Shown: positions 50,697 to 59,419, counted from the first letter of the stretch. The stretch is 64,000 nt of DNA from CAWHXG01 sp963833235 (GCA_963833235.1 CAWHXG010000005.1:1-64000), one strand, 5' to 3'. The notes: generated from the letters alone by a model not told the origin. A program made the numbers and translations.

Positions 50697-51180
50697 AAAG
50701 CCTTCATCCGCGCGCATGCCGCCCTCGCCTCGCAGGCGCCCCCGTCCGGGGCCGCCTCGGCCGGCGCAAAATCCACCTGAATTCGACAGCGCCTGGGTAC
50801 TGATCGGTCGATGCCCTTGGGCGGTACGGTATCTGCCGACCGCGCGCCGATGGCAACGCAAGCGAACCCTTGCGCCGACAACCGGGATCGAGATCGGCGG
50901 CCAGGTCACGATGAAGGATGGCCAAATCGCCGAGGGCCTGATGCTGGCCAAGGTGGGCATCAAACTCACGGAAGACCGACACCAGCGCAGCCATCGCCGC
51001 CGCGTCAGACGGCTCGGGCATGTTCGGGTCCGCGCGACCGGTGGCCACCACCGAGGGGAGCCTCTGCCGCGACGTGAAAGTCTTCGGCCGGAGGAGCAGA
51101 TGCCTCATTCCAGGATGTGATGACACATCAGGATGATATGATCGAAGCTAATGCGACAGCCACCCATTACGAAAGGGTTT
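50697..51180. other. Unassigned region downstream of tRNA-Asn
   Basis: Long frames are open on both strands (minus 50704-51126, plus 50716-51120). The minus frame contains LVSVFREFDAHLGQHQALG and LAILHRDLAADLDP, with GC-rich third positions, and may be a diverged gene or a transposase remnant; neither frame has a ribosome site or a family I know. A tRNA 3' end is a usual integration point, so decayed foreign DNA is possible. Confidence 0.3.
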
Positions 51181-51185
51181 CGATC

Positions 51186-51290
51186 GTACAGATCACGCCG
51201 GCAAACGTACGATCTGTACCAAACGCCGGGTTTTGACCCCTGATCAGGGTGGGCCGGATCGTACGTTCCGCCCCCTGAAGCGTACGATCC
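51186..51290 (-). terminator. Three successive dyads downstream of hemE
   Basis: From hemE outward on the minus strand: GGATCGTACG/CGTACGATCC (51256-51265 with 51281-51290, 15-base loop), the palindrome CCCTGATCAGGG centred near 51243, and GTACAGATC/GATCTGTAC (51186-51194 with 51211-51219). All are perfect. They could act as terminators or as processing stems; they share the GATCGTAC word. Confidence 0.5.
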
Positions 51291-51298
51291 GTACGGAT

Positions 51299-52330
51299 TC
51301 AGCCGCGCAGCGTCTCGATCATGAGCGCCACGTTCTCGGGGTTCGCGTCGGGGGTGATCCCGTGCCCCAGGTTGAAGATGTGTGGCCCGCCCGCGAAGGC
51401 CCGCTTGATCCGGCGGACCTCTTCGATCAGGGCATCCCCGCCCGTAACCATATGGTTCGGCGCAAGATTTCCCTGAACGCAGCCGTCCTTCTGCACCTCT
51501 GCGGCAGCCCATTCCGCATCCACGGAATTGTCGAGCGCCAGGCAATCGGCCCCTGTGGCCTTCGCGAAACCGATATACTTCTCGCCGGCCTCTCGGGGGA
51601 ACGCGATGACCGGAATTCCGGGATGCCTTTCCTTCAGGGCCACGGTGATTTTCCGAGCCGGTTCAAGGGCATAGTCGTGAAAATCCTGCGCCTTCAGCGA
51701 TCCGGCCCAGCTGTCGAAGATCTTGACCACTTCCGCCCCGGCCTCGATCTGGCGGCTGAGATACTCCACCGTCGCCGCCGTCAGACGTTCCATCAGCGCA
51801 TTGAAAACGCCCGGGTTCTCGGCCTTCAGCTTGTGCGCCGGCCCCTGGTCCTTGGTGCCGCGCCCGGCGATCATGTAGGTCGCCACCGTCCATGGCGCGC
51901 CGGCAAACCCGATAAGCGCGGTCTCCGCCGGAAGCTCACGCTTAAGTATCTGCAATGTCTCGTAGATCGGCCCCAGTGTCTCGTGGATCCCGTCGACGTC
52001 GCCGAGCTTTCCCATGTCCGCCTCGCCGGTGATCGTGCTCAACCGCGGGCCTTCCCCCTCCACGAACCAGAGGTCGGCGCCAAGGGCTTGGGGAACAAGC
52101 AGAATATCGGCGAAGAGGATCGCCGCGTCGAAGCCAAAACGCCGGATCGGCTGCAGCGTTACTTCGGCCGCAAGCTCCGGCGCATAGCACAAGCTGAGGA
52201 AATCACCGGCTTTTTTCCGCGTCGCCCGATACTCCGGCAGGTAGCGCCCCGCCTGTCGCATCATCCAGATCGGGGGAACCGCCTGAACCTCGCCCGCAAG
52301 GCTCCGCAGCAATTTCTTGGTTTCCGCCAT
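51299..52330 (-). CDS. hemE: Uroporphyrinogen decarboxylase
   Basis: A 343-residue heme enzyme that decarboxylates uroporphyrinogen III to coproporphyrinogen III. Signatures: PPIWMMRQAGRYLPEYR at 18-34 (Arg and active-site residues), FADILLVPQALG near 75 (Asp), GFAGAPWTVATYMI near 140 and NLGHGITPDANPENV at the C-terminus. It is divergent from hemC with 138 bp between them, a usual Rhodobacteraceae arrangement that allows joint control of heme synthesis. Confidence 0.95.
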   Translation of the reverse strand: MAETKKLLRSLAGEVQAVPPIWMMRQAGRYLPEYRATRKKAGDFLSLCYAPELAAEVTLQPIRRFGFDAAILFADILLVPQALGADLWFVEGEGPRLSTITGEADMGKLGDVDGIHETLGPIYETLQILKRELPAETALIGFAGAPWTVATYMIAGRGTKDQGPAHKLKAENPGVFNALMERLTAATVEYLSRQIEAGAEVVKIFDSWAGSLKAQDFHDYALEPARKITVALKERHPGIPVIAFPREAGEKYIGFAKATGADCLALDNSVDAEWAAAEVQKDGCVQGNLAPNHMVTGGDALIEEVRRIKRAFAGGPHIFNLGHGITPDANPENVALMIETLRG

Positions 52331-52468
52331 CCCGGTCCTCGCTTACACCCTTGAAGCAGGTGGTGGAGCGATGCGCGCGGGATGTCAACGCGATGGCACG
52401 ACCTCCTCGCAAGGTGCTGAATTGGAAAGGGTAACCAGGATGGCCTTCACTTGGGCGAACGGCCCGGC

Positions 52469-53419
52469 ATGAGCGGCGCGCGACCCAGCCCAAGCGCCCC
52501 CCTGCGCATCGGCACCCGCGGCTCGCCACTGGCGCTCGCCCAGGCCCACGAGACCCGCGCCCGCCTGATGGCCGCATTCGATCTGCCCGAGGCGGCCTTC
52601 GAGATCGTGGTGATCAAGACCACCGGCGACCGCATCCTCGACCGCCCCCTGAAGGAGATCGGCGGCAAGGGCCTGTTCACCCGCGAGATCGAGGACGACC
52701 TGCTTTCGGGGGCCATCGACATCGCGGTGCATTCCATGAAGGACATGCCGACGCTGCAGCCCGAGGGTCTGGTGATCGATTGCCACCTGCCGCGCGAAGA
52801 TGTGCGTGATGCGTTCGTTTCCCTGAATATCAAGGGGTTGGACGATCTTCCTCAAGGCGCGATTGTCGGCTCCTCCAGCCTGAGGCGGCGCGCGCAGCTT
52901 GCCCACCGGCGGCCGGATCTGCAGCTGGTGGAGTTTCGCGGCAACGTCCAGACCCGTCTGCGCAAGCTCGACGACGGGGTCGCCGCGGCGACCTTCCTGG
53001 CGATGGCCGGGCTCAACCGCCTTGGCATGGACGACGTGCCGCGCACCGCGATCCCGGTCGACCGGATGCTGCCGGCGGTGGCCCAGGGCGCCATCGGCAT
53101 CGAGCGGCGTCGGGACGATACGCGCGCGGCCGAATTGCTGGAGGCCATCCACGACCGCGACACCGGCCTGCGGCTTGCCGCCGAGCGCGCCTTTCTGCTG
53201 ACGCTCGACGGCTCATGCGAGACGCCGATCGCGGGGCTCGCGGAACTGTCGAACGGAACCATAGCGATGCGCGGCGAGATCCTGCGGCCGGACGGCTCCG
53301 ACGCCCTGGCCGAAAGCGGTGACGCTCCGGTCGAGGATGCCGCCGAGTTGGGGCATGCGCTGGCCGACCGGCTTCTCTCTCGCGCGCCTTCCGGCTTCTT
53401 CGACTGGCGAGCCGCCTGA
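52469..53419 (+). CDS. hemC: Porphobilinogen deaminase (hydroxymethylbilane synthase)
   Basis: A 316-residue enzyme that joins four porphobilinogen units. Conserved: RIGTRGSPLALAQA at about 19-32, KTTGDRI, EIGGKGLFTREIE, AVHSMKDMPT (catalytic Asp), GSSSLRRRAQL and the dipyrromethane-cofactor Cys250 in DGSCETPIAG. The ATG at 52469 was preferred; a TTG at 52451 is in frame but adds only six residues. It is divergent from hemE. Confidence 0.95.
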   Translation: MSGARPSPSAPLRIGTRGSPLALAQAHETRARLMAAFDLPEAAFEIVVIKTTGDRILDRPLKEIGGKGLFTREIEDDLLSGAIDIAVHSMKDMPTLQPEGLVIDCHLPREDVRDAFVSLNIKGLDDLPQGAIVGSSSLRRRAQLAHRRPDLQLVEFRGNVQTRLRKLDDGVAAATFLAMAGLNRLGMDDVPRTAIPVDRMLPAVAQGAIGIERRRDDTRAAELLEAIHDRDTGLRLAAERAFLLTLDGSCETPIAGLAELSNGTIAMRGEILRPDGSDALAESGDAPVEDAAELGHALADRLLSRAPSGFFDWRAA

Positions 53420-53511
53420 GCGGAAAGGGCGGTCGGGCGCCGGCCGCGTCATGGGACCGATACGGACAAACTGTTACCCTGCCGGAACCCGAAGGCAACA
53501 GGACCCCACCG

Positions 53512-54429
53512 ATGACCCATGACGCGAAGAATGGCGCCGCCGACTGGATGGAGGCAGAGCTTTCCGACACGCTCGATGAGGATCTCGAGCTCGAGATGTC
53601 GGAGCCGGCCATGTCGATGGAGATCCGCAAGATCTACCGCCAGGCCCATCCCAAGGCCATGGAACGGCCGGATTACTTCCGCCAGCTCATTGCCCTGCAA
53701 TCGGAGCTGATCAAGCTGCAGGACTGGGTTCAGCACGAGGGTGAGAAAATCGTCGTGATCTTCGAGGGCCGCGACAGCGCCGGCAAGGGCGGAGTGATAA
53801 AGCGCATCACCCAGCGGCTCAATCCCCGCGTCGCCCGCGTGGTGGCACTGCCGGCGCCGAACGATCGCGAGAGGTCACAGTGGTATTTCCAGCGCTACGT
53901 GCCGCATCTGCCGGCGGCGGGCGAGATCGTACTGTTCGACCGGTCGTGGTACAATCGCTCCGGGGTGGAACGGGTCATGGGATTTGCCGACGAGACCCAG
54001 GTGGAGCAATTTTTCAATGATGTGCCGGAATTCGAACGGATGCTGGTGCGCTCGGGCATCCGCCTGGTGAAGTACTGGTTCTCGATCACCGACGAGGAAC
54101 AGCAGATGCGGTTCCTCATGCGCATCCACGATCCGCTGAAGCAATGGAAGCTGAGCCCGATGGATCTGCAATCGCGCATTCGTTGGGAACAATACACCAA
54201 GGCCAAGGAAGAGACATTCGCACGCACCAATATCCCCGAGGCGCCGTGGTACATCGTGCCGGGTAACGACAAGAAGCGGGCGCGGCTGAACTGCATCGAC
54301 CACCTGCTGTCGTTGATGCCCTACGGGCCGGTGCCGCATGAGGAGGTCGAGCTGCCGGAACGGGTATTCAATCCCGAATACGAACGTGCCGTCCTGCCGC
54401 CCGAACTCTACGCGCCGTCGAAGTACTGA
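53512..54429 (+). CDS. ppk2: Polyphosphate kinase 2
   Basis: A 305-residue PPK2 that moves phosphate between polyphosphate and nucleotides. Walker A FEGRDSAGKGG at 84-94, the lid and substrate part RVVALPAPNDRERSQWYFQRY near 125 and Walker B LFDRSWYNR near 145. The single-domain length and the E-rich N-terminal 50 residues fit class I PPK2. The following terminator at 54492 is shared with the convergent small-protein gene. The physiological direction cannot be read from sequence. Confidence 0.93.
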   Translation: MTHDAKNGAADWMEAELSDTLDEDLELEMSEPAMSMEIRKIYRQAHPKAMERPDYFRQLIALQSELIKLQDWVQHEGEKIVVIFEGRDSAGKGGVIKRITQRLNPRVARVVALPAPNDRERSQWYFQRYVPHLPAAGEIVLFDRSWYNRSGVERVMGFADETQVEQFFNDVPEFERMLVRSGIRLVKYWFSITDEEQQMRFLMRIHDPLKQWKLSPMDLQSRIRWEQYTKAKEETFARTNIPEAPWYIVPGNDKKRARLNCIDHLLSLMPYGPVPHEEVELPERVFNPEYERAVLPPELYAPSKY

Positions 54430-54491
54430 GGCCGCACGCACGTTGCCGGCTCTCGCGGGCGACCGCGCCAAGTCGGATCTCAGGGACCGCC

Positions 54492-54526
54492 AAACGAAAA
54501 AGGGGCCCGTGCGGGGGCCCCTTCGT
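54492..54526. terminator. Bidirectional terminator between ppk2 and the small secreted protein gene
   Basis: An AACGAA...TTCGTT outer stem encloses AAGGGGCCC/GGGGGCCCCTT with a four-base loop; A-runs and T-runs on the flanks make it work both ways. Confidence 0.8.
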
Positions 54527-54563
54527 TTTGCGATGCCCGTGGTCGACCACGGACGTCACTGGG

Positions 54564-54848
54564 TCAGTTGTACTGATCGAGAATGGTCTCGGCGTTCAGC
54601 TTCATCGTCTGGTCGTTGGTATCGCTGCTGTTGAGCTGCTGGCTGAGCTCGACGGCCTGGGCCAGCGTGATCTCGTTGATGTTCGTGGTGTCGACGCCGA
54701 GGCCGTCGAGCGAGTTCTTCAGGCCGGCGAGCAGCATGTTGGCGCCCATGTTGGACATCATGCGGTCGTCGACCTGCGCCGTCGCAGGCAGGGCCAGCGG
54801 GGTGGCGACAACGGCGGCGAGCGCGATCGCCTGGAAGATCTTCTTCAT
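54564..54848 (-). CDS. Small secreted protein, 94 aa
   Basis: A 94-residue protein with a clear Sec signal peptide (MKKIFQAIALAAVVATPLALPATAQ, cleavage after about 25). The mature 70 residues are acidic and Asn/Gln-rich (NSLDGLGVDTTNINEITLAQAVELS) and carry no cysteine. I do not recognise the family. A 7-bp hairpin, GCCGGGC-ACTTC-GCCCGGC (54869-54887), lies in its leader, 21 bases before the start. Confidence 0.7.
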   Translation of the reverse strand: MKKIFQAIALAAVVATPLALPATAQVDDRMMSNMGANMLLAGLKNSLDGLGVDTTNINEITLAQAVELSQQLNSSDTNDQTMKLNAETILDQYN

Positions 54849-55159
54849 TGGATGGTCCCTTTCGTTCTGCCGGGCACTTCGCCCGGCGCGTGCAAAGTCT
54901 CATTCGACGCGTTGCATGTAAATGCCGATGCGACGCCTTCAAGCATTTGTCAGAAGTCAATATTTCAATTCATCCGTCAAGGCCAGCCCTTGCCGGGCGC
55001 GCCTCACGGTTCTGGGGAAGCGATGTTTTTGTAACACAAAGGTCGCCGGCCCCCCTCGCTGCCCGGTCTCCCGCCGGGTTCACGGTCACTTTTATGGATT
55101 GTTATCGGTTTGACCCATACTGTCGGGCCAGCGCCGCAGATCAGCATTGGAAAATTCGC
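54849..55159. other. Divergent promoter region of the small secreted protein and MsrB genes
   Basis: 311 bp without a gene. It holds the leader hairpin named above and AT-richer patches near 54955-54980 and 55020-55040 that could contain promoters in both directions. Nothing is conserved enough to name an operator. Confidence 0.4.
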
Positions 55160-55690
55160 ATGGCACACTCCACATTCAGCCGCCGTCAGGTTCTGGCGGC
55201 CTCGGGTTCGGCCCTGGCGGCCGGCGCCGTGGGGACGGGTGCGATCGCCTCCCGCGCCGCGGGACAGGACGGTTTCGAATACGAAGTCGCCCGCACGGAT
55301 GCGGAATGGCGCGAAATGCTCGCCGAGGGCGATTACGCGATCCTGCGGGAAGGTGCGACAGAGACGCCGAAGACAAGCGCGCTTTGGAATGAAACGCGCG
55401 AGGGCCGGTATTTCTGCAAGGGCTGTGAACTGCATGTCTACGAATCCGAATGGAAGGTCGAATTGGATATTGGCTATGCGTTTTTCCGGCATGCCGTCCC
55501 GAATTCCATACTGACCGGGGTCGATTGGTTCGACGGGGTCGAGCCGGACCCCGCGCAGTATCTCCTTTCCGGGCTCGAGACGCATTGCCGGCGGTGCGGC
55601 AGCCATCAGGGTCACGTCTTCATCGTGCAGAACCAGTTGCTGCACTGCATCAACGGCGCGGCGCTTACGTTCGAGCCGTCCATGGCATAG
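55160..55690 (+). CDS. msrB: Tat-exported peptide-methionine (R)-S-oxide reductase
   Basis: A 176-residue protein with a twin-arginine leader (SRRQVLAASG, hydrophobic to about residue 30) followed by an MsrB domain, which reduces Met-R-sulfoxide. Zinc cysteines: CKGC (86, 89) and CRRC (143, 146). Catalytic Cys163 lies in HCINGAAL, where the usual sequence is RYCINSA. The middle segment (EWKVELDIGYAFFRHAVPN) differs strongly from the common MsrB GWPSF stretch. Export through Tat suggests a periplasmic role, perhaps after cofactor (zinc) loading. Confidence 0.82.
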   Translation: MAHSTFSRRQVLAASGSALAAGAVGTGAIASRAAGQDGFEYEVARTDAEWREMLAEGDYAILREGATETPKTSALWNETREGRYFCKGCELHVYESEWKVELDIGYAFFRHAVPNSILTGVDWFDGVEPDPAQYLLSGLETHCRRCGSHQGHVFIVQNQLLHCINGAALTFEPSMA

Positions 55691-55778
55691 CCGGGCGCCG
55701 GCAGGGGCGGGCAGGGCTGCGCCACGCGCCATCCGGTCTTGACGCCGCCCGCGTGCTTGCCTAAGCCCCCGCCAGTCT

Positions 55779-55855
55779 GGCGGAGTAGCTCAGCTGGTTA
55801 GAGCAGCGGAATCATAATCCGCGTGTCGGGGGTTCAAGTCCCTCCTCCGCTACCA
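55779..55855 (+). tRNA. tRNA-Met (anticodon CAT)
   Basis: GGCGGAG pairs with CTCCGCT (one G-T pair); the D arm GCTC/GAGC, anticodon arm GCGGA-ATCATAA-TCCGC, T arm GGGGG-TTCAAGT-CCCTC and encoded CCA are present. The acceptor pair and the D-loop fit the elongator form. A lysidine-modified Ile-2 tRNA could also carry CAT. Confidence 0.92.
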
Positions 55856-56351
55856 AAGCCTTCGCGCGGGCGCCGGGATCGGCCGGTGATGGCATTGAAC
55901 GATCGGCCCTTGGGCTATCGTCTGCCCCGTTTCTTGGGCCGCTGGATCTGCCATCTCTGCCGGCAAGCCGCCGCGCGACGAACCGAAACGATCCCGGTTC
56001 GCTCGGTCGGGCTCGCTGTTTTGGAGGCGGCGTCATCCGCCACCGCCACGGTGGTGTCCGTTCCGCTACGGGGGGGGCACCGGCAAAAGTTACAGCCCGC
56101 GCCCGCTCCGTTCTATTCGGCAAAGGTGTGGCGAAACCCCTCCAGGACGGCCTTGTGATGCAAACGCTTACTTGAGGCTAACCTTTTGCACGCCATGATG
56201 GCGGCATTGTCCGGTCTTCCGGCCTACCCAAGTCGGCCAAGCACCACAGGTAGGTGAGAGAACGGAAAGGGAATGTTTCCAAGTGGTATGGCCCGGTCTT
56301 TGGCCTCGCGATGCCGCAGTTGTATGTGAAGACCCCCGAGGAGTGACCCGC
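55856..56351. other. Gap between tRNA-Met and the L,D-transpeptidase gene
   Basis: 496 bp with no supported gene. The right half may form a structured leader: GCGGCAT (56201-56207) can pair with ATGCCGC (56311-56317), enclosing two CCGGTCTT words (56211 and 56294). The left half is GC-rich spacer. Confidence 0.4.
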
Positions 56352-57011
56352 ATGGTGACCAGACGGCATTTCATCGCTACCACCGCGGCCCTCTTCTCGC
56401 CGCCGATCTCCGGCGCCGCGCTGGCAGCGGCCACCACCTCGCGCGACCTGTGGGGAACCTGGGATGCCCGGGTGACGCCCGCGAACTACGATCCGGCCAC
56501 GTCGAACCCCTGGGGCGTTCATCCGCGGTTCCTGCCACGGCAGGTAGAGGCGAATGACGGGCTGACGCCGGGCGATATCCACGTGGATGCCGTCGCGCGG
56601 TATCTCTACTTCGTGAACGGCAACGGCACCGCCCTGCGGTTCGGGGTCGCGATCGCGCGCGGCAATCTCTACGAACCGGGGGTCTACACCATCCGCCGGA
56701 AGGCAAAATGGCCAGGCTGGACGCCCACGCCCGACATGATCCGCCGCGATCCGGACGATTACGCGCAATTCGCCGACGGCATGCCGGGCGGGCCCACCAA
56801 CCCCCTCGGCGCGCGGGCCTTGTACCTTTATGTTGGCAATCGTGACACTTATCTGCGGATACACGGCACCCCGTATCCCCGCTCCATCGGCGGGCGGGCA
56901 AGCTCGGGCTGCGTGCGCATGATCATGGCGCATATCATCGGGCTATACGATCAGGTCTCCACAGGTGCCACGGCGTATCTTTATTCACCAGACGGTGCTC
57001 TCGGTGCCTGA
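56352..57011 (+). CDS. Exported L,D-transpeptidase (YkuD)
   Basis: A 219-residue enzyme with a twin-arginine-like leader (TRRHFIATTAALF, to about residue 27). The YkuD domain (about 76-213) ends in the catalytic block HGTPYPRS, then SSGCVRM (His171, Cys187). L,D-transpeptidases make 3-3 cross-links in peptidoglycan or attach lipoproteins to it in the periplasm. The start at 56352 follows GAGGAGTG. It is monocistronic. Its long upstream gap may hold a leader. Confidence 0.9.
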   Translation: MVTRRHFIATTAALFSPPISGAALAAATTSRDLWGTWDARVTPANYDPATSNPWGVHPRFLPRQVEANDGLTPGDIHVDAVARYLYFVNGNGTALRFGVAIARGNLYEPGVYTIRRKAKWPGWTPTPDMIRRDPDDYAQFADGMPGGPTNPLGARALYLYVGNRDTYLRIHGTPYPRSIGGRASSGCVRMIMAHIIGLYDQVSTGATAYLYSPDGALGA

Positions 57012-57062
57012 TACGGCTTGGCTCGGGAAACCTGCCTGCCTCGGATCGGCGCCGGGGGCCGG

Positions 57063-57347
57063 TCAGGCCTCCGGGGTGGGCTGCGTGCAGATCGGATTGC
57101 CGTTGGCCGTCCGCAGCGGCAGCAGGGTCGTCTCCACCGGGCCGGAATGGCTGTACCAGTAGCACCCGTCTTCCGGCAGAACACGGGCGGTCTGCAGGTT
57201 CTGGTTGGGCGCCGCCATCGCGGCCACGGCCTCGGGCACGTCACCCATGGGCACCGCGCCCGCCCCGCCGATCCCGCCGGTCTGCAAATCTGTGCAGGCG
57301 CCCAGACCAAGCAGGGCTGCCAGAGGGCCGCCGTATCGAAAGTTCAT
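57063..57347 (-). CDS. Small lipoprotein, 94 aa
   Basis: A 94-residue protein with a lipobox (LAALLGLGAC, Cys19). A Gly-rich linker (TGGIGGAGAV) follows, then a short domain ending GCYWYSHSGPVETTLLPLRTANGNPICT. The two cysteines in that end could form a disulfide. Similar short lipoproteins occur in Rhodobacteraceae without known role. It converges on the L,D-transpeptidase gene 51 bases away. Confidence 0.65.
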   Translation of the reverse strand: MNFRYGGPLAALLGLGACTDLQTGGIGGAGAVPMGDVPEAVAAMAAPNQNLQTARVLPEDGCYWYSHSGPVETTLLPLRTANGNPICTQPTPEA

Positions 57348-57729
57348 GGGCGCACTCCGCCGCTGTTGTGTCCGAACCGGGGCCGCAGGCCCCTTGATGG
57401 CATCTTGCGGCGCGCTCGGCAACGAAATGCGGCCCTTGCCCCGCGCATTCCCGCCGCAATCGGGCGCATGGGCGCCATCCGCGATGTCGCGACCCTTCGG
57501 CAAGGTCTGGCCGCGGCCAGGCGCGAGGAGCCGATGCCTGCCAGGAGATCGCTGCCGCGTTCCGGCGGCCTCGCGCCGGGATCGCCGGCAATGGCCGGCA
57601 TCACCGTGAAGGCCAGGCGGCGCAGGCCCCGGCAACGCGGCCGCCACGGCCGTTTGTCGGTGGCTCGGCGGTACGAGATCTGCAAGGTTCTCCTCTTTTG
57701 CAGCTTGGACGAACGGGGAGATCGATGGC
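57348..57729. other. Spacer before the polyol catabolic operon
   Basis: 382 bp of GC-rich DNA without a supported gene. The promoter of the SDR gene is expected in the last 100 bases. No dyad similar to the GntR operator at 58667 was seen here. Confidence 0.4.
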
Positions 57730-58503
57730 ATGGGACGACTTGAGGGAAGGTCCGCACTCATCACCGGAGCGGCGCGGGGCCTCGGGCTCGGCTTTGCCGA
57801 AGCCTACATCGCCGAAGGGGCCAGGGTTGCCATCGCCGACGTCAACATCGCCGCCGCGCGCGATGCCGCGCGAAGCCTGGGCGCAGCCGCCTATGCCGTC
57901 GAGATGGACGTGACCCGGCAGGACAGCATCGATGCGGGTATCGCCGCCGTGGTCGCCGAGGCGGGCAAACTCGACATCCTGGTCAACAACGCCGCCATCT
58001 TCGATGCTGCCCGCATCGTCGACATTACCCGCGACGGCTTCGAGCGGCTCTATGCGGTGAACGTCGCCGGCACGTTCTTCACCCTCCAGGCCGCGGCGCG
58101 GCGGATGATCGAGCAGGGGCATGGCGGAAAGATCATCAACATGGCCTCGCAGGCCGGGCGCCGGGGCGAGGCGTTGGTGGCCATCTACTGCTCGACGAAG
58201 GCGGCGGTCATCTCGCTCACCCAGTCTGCGGGCCTCGACCTCATCAAGCACGGGATCAACGTCAACGCGATCGCTCCCGGCGTGGTCGAGGGCGCGCATT
58301 GGGAGCATGTGGACGCGATGTTCGCGAAGCTCGAGGGCAAGCCGCTTGGCCAGAAGAAGGCCGAGGTCGCCGCGGGCGTGCCAGCCGGGCGCTTCGCGGT
58401 GCCGGCCGACCTGACAGGCATGGCGGTGTTCCTGGCCTCGGCCGAGGCCGACTACATCGTGTCGCAGACCTACAACGTCGATGGCGGCCAGTGGATGAGC
58501 TGA
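57730..58503 (+). CDS. SDR dehydrogenase, sorbitol/L-iditol 2-dehydrogenase type
   Basis: A 257-residue classical short-chain dehydrogenase. Cofactor loop TGAARGLG (12-19), NNAA (85-88), and the catalytic Ser139, Tyr152 and Lys156 (YCSTK). The sequence IINMASQAGRRGEALV and the end YNVDGGQWMS follow the polyol dehydrogenase (SmoS-like sorbitol/galactitol) group closely. It would oxidise a polyol to a ketose using NAD+. It leads the catabolic gene set, 203 bp before the GntR regulator gene. Confidence 0.82.
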   Translation: MGRLEGRSALITGAARGLGLGFAEAYIAEGARVAIADVNIAAARDAARSLGAAAYAVEMDVTRQDSIDAGIAAVVAEAGKLDILVNNAAIFDAARIVDITRDGFERLYAVNVAGTFFTLQAAARRMIEQGHGGKIINMASQAGRRGEALVAIYCSTKAAVISLTQSAGLDLIKHGINVNAIAPGVVEGAHWEHVDAMFAKLEGKPLGQKKAEVAAGVPAGRFAVPADLTGMAVFLASAEADYIVSQTYNVDGGQWMS

Positions 58504-58666
58504 AACGGGCGCCGCACCCTGCCGAATGCGTGGCCGTGCGCGATCCCCAGGACAGCCGCGGCGCGCGCGCGTCCCAGTTTCACCGACGCCCCGTCCCAGG
58601 ATACGCATCGCGGCACGGTGCGCCCGACATGTGAGAAGCATGACAAAAGTGTCGACAGTTAGCGCG

Positions 58667-58683
58667 AACCTGTCATACAGGTT
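58667..58683. promoter_or_regulatory. GntR/FadR-type operator
   Basis: AACCTGT-CAT-ACAGGTT is a perfect 7-bp dyad, containing the GT-N3-AC core of FadR-type sites. It ends 23 bases before the GntR start codon, so autorepression is likely, with release by a sugar-acid effector (inference). Confidence 0.6.
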
Positions 58684-58706
58684 TGGCGCCGATCTGGAGA
58701 CCCCTC

Positions 58707-59417
58707 ATGCCGCCCGCCGCCCAGGCCCTCGATACGGATCTCGTCTCGGCCACATCGCGCGGGATCTCGCAGATGATCCGGGCGCGCGAGCTAGGGCCCG
58801 GCGACGCGCTGCCGAGCGAAACCGCCCTTAGCCGCGAGATGAAGGTGAGCCGGACCGTGGTGCGAGAGGCGTTTCGCGGCCTCGCCGCCCTGCGCCTGAT
58901 CGACCTCAGGGCCGGCCGCCGGGCAACCGTCGCGGCGCTCGACTACGGCGCCATGTCACCGCTGATCGAGCATGGCGTTCACATCGACCAGATCAGCATC
59001 CAGCAGATCTACGACGTGCGCCGCACCATCGAGACCCGCACCGCAACCCTCGCCGCGCTGCGCCGGACCGACACGCAGGCGCGGGACATCCGCGGATATG
59101 CCGTGGCGATGCAGGCCGCCATCGAGACGCCGCAGATCGTGCTCGACCATGACATCGCCTTTCACGTGGCCATCGCGCAGGCGGCCGGAAATCCCGTTTT
59201 CTCGCTCATCGTCGGCGCCTTCGACGGGGTTACCCGGCAGACCTGGCCCATCGGATGGCGCAGCCGCACCGACATCGAGGATCAGCGGCACATGCTGACG
59301 CTTCACCTGGCCATCGCCGATGCCATCGTGGCGGGCGATCCGCAGGCGGCGCATGCCCGGATGGCCGATCACTTCGACCAGAGCGTGAAGGCGCTGGTCG
59401 CGGCGGGGATCTCCTGA
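58707..59417 (+). CDS. GntR family regulator, FadR/FCD subfamily
   Basis: A 236-residue regulator. The winged helix (about 15-75) includes LGPGDALPSETALSREMKVSRTVVREAF. The FCD effector domain (about 90-225) has the metal-binding pattern: LDHDIAFHVAIAQ (Asp, His), then ALTLHLAIADAI-like HLAIADAI and MADHF (His). FCD regulators usually bind sugar acids or other carboxylates. The start at 58707 has GGAG upstream. It stands just ahead of the enolase-superfamily gene, two bases before its start, so it is part of the operon. Confidence 0.88.
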   Translation: MPPAAQALDTDLVSATSRGISQMIRARELGPGDALPSETALSREMKVSRTVVREAFRGLAALRLIDLRAGRRATVAALDYGAMSPLIEHGVHIDQISIQQIYDVRRTIETRTATLAALRRTDTQARDIRGYAVAMQAAIETPQIVLDHDIAFHVAIAQAAGNPVFSLIVGAFDGVTRQTWPIGWRSRTDIEDQRHMLTLHLAIADAIVAGDPQAAHARMADHFDQSVKALVAAGIS

Positions 59418-59419
59418 GC

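Noticed and set aside
55812..56123. Minus-strand frame ending EEGLEPPTRGL
   Set aside because: It begins in spacer and ends antisense to tRNA-Met; this C-terminal pattern is a well-known false protein made from the reverse strand of tRNA genes.
55823..56158. Plus-strand frame starting MSGVQVPPPLP
   Set aside because: It starts inside tRNA-Met and translates the T arm; it has no ribosome site and no homology beyond the tRNA.
57018..57743. Plus-strand frame covering the small lipoprotein and the spacer after it
   Set aside because: It is antisense to the lipoprotein gene and shows only low-complexity Arg/Gly-rich content.
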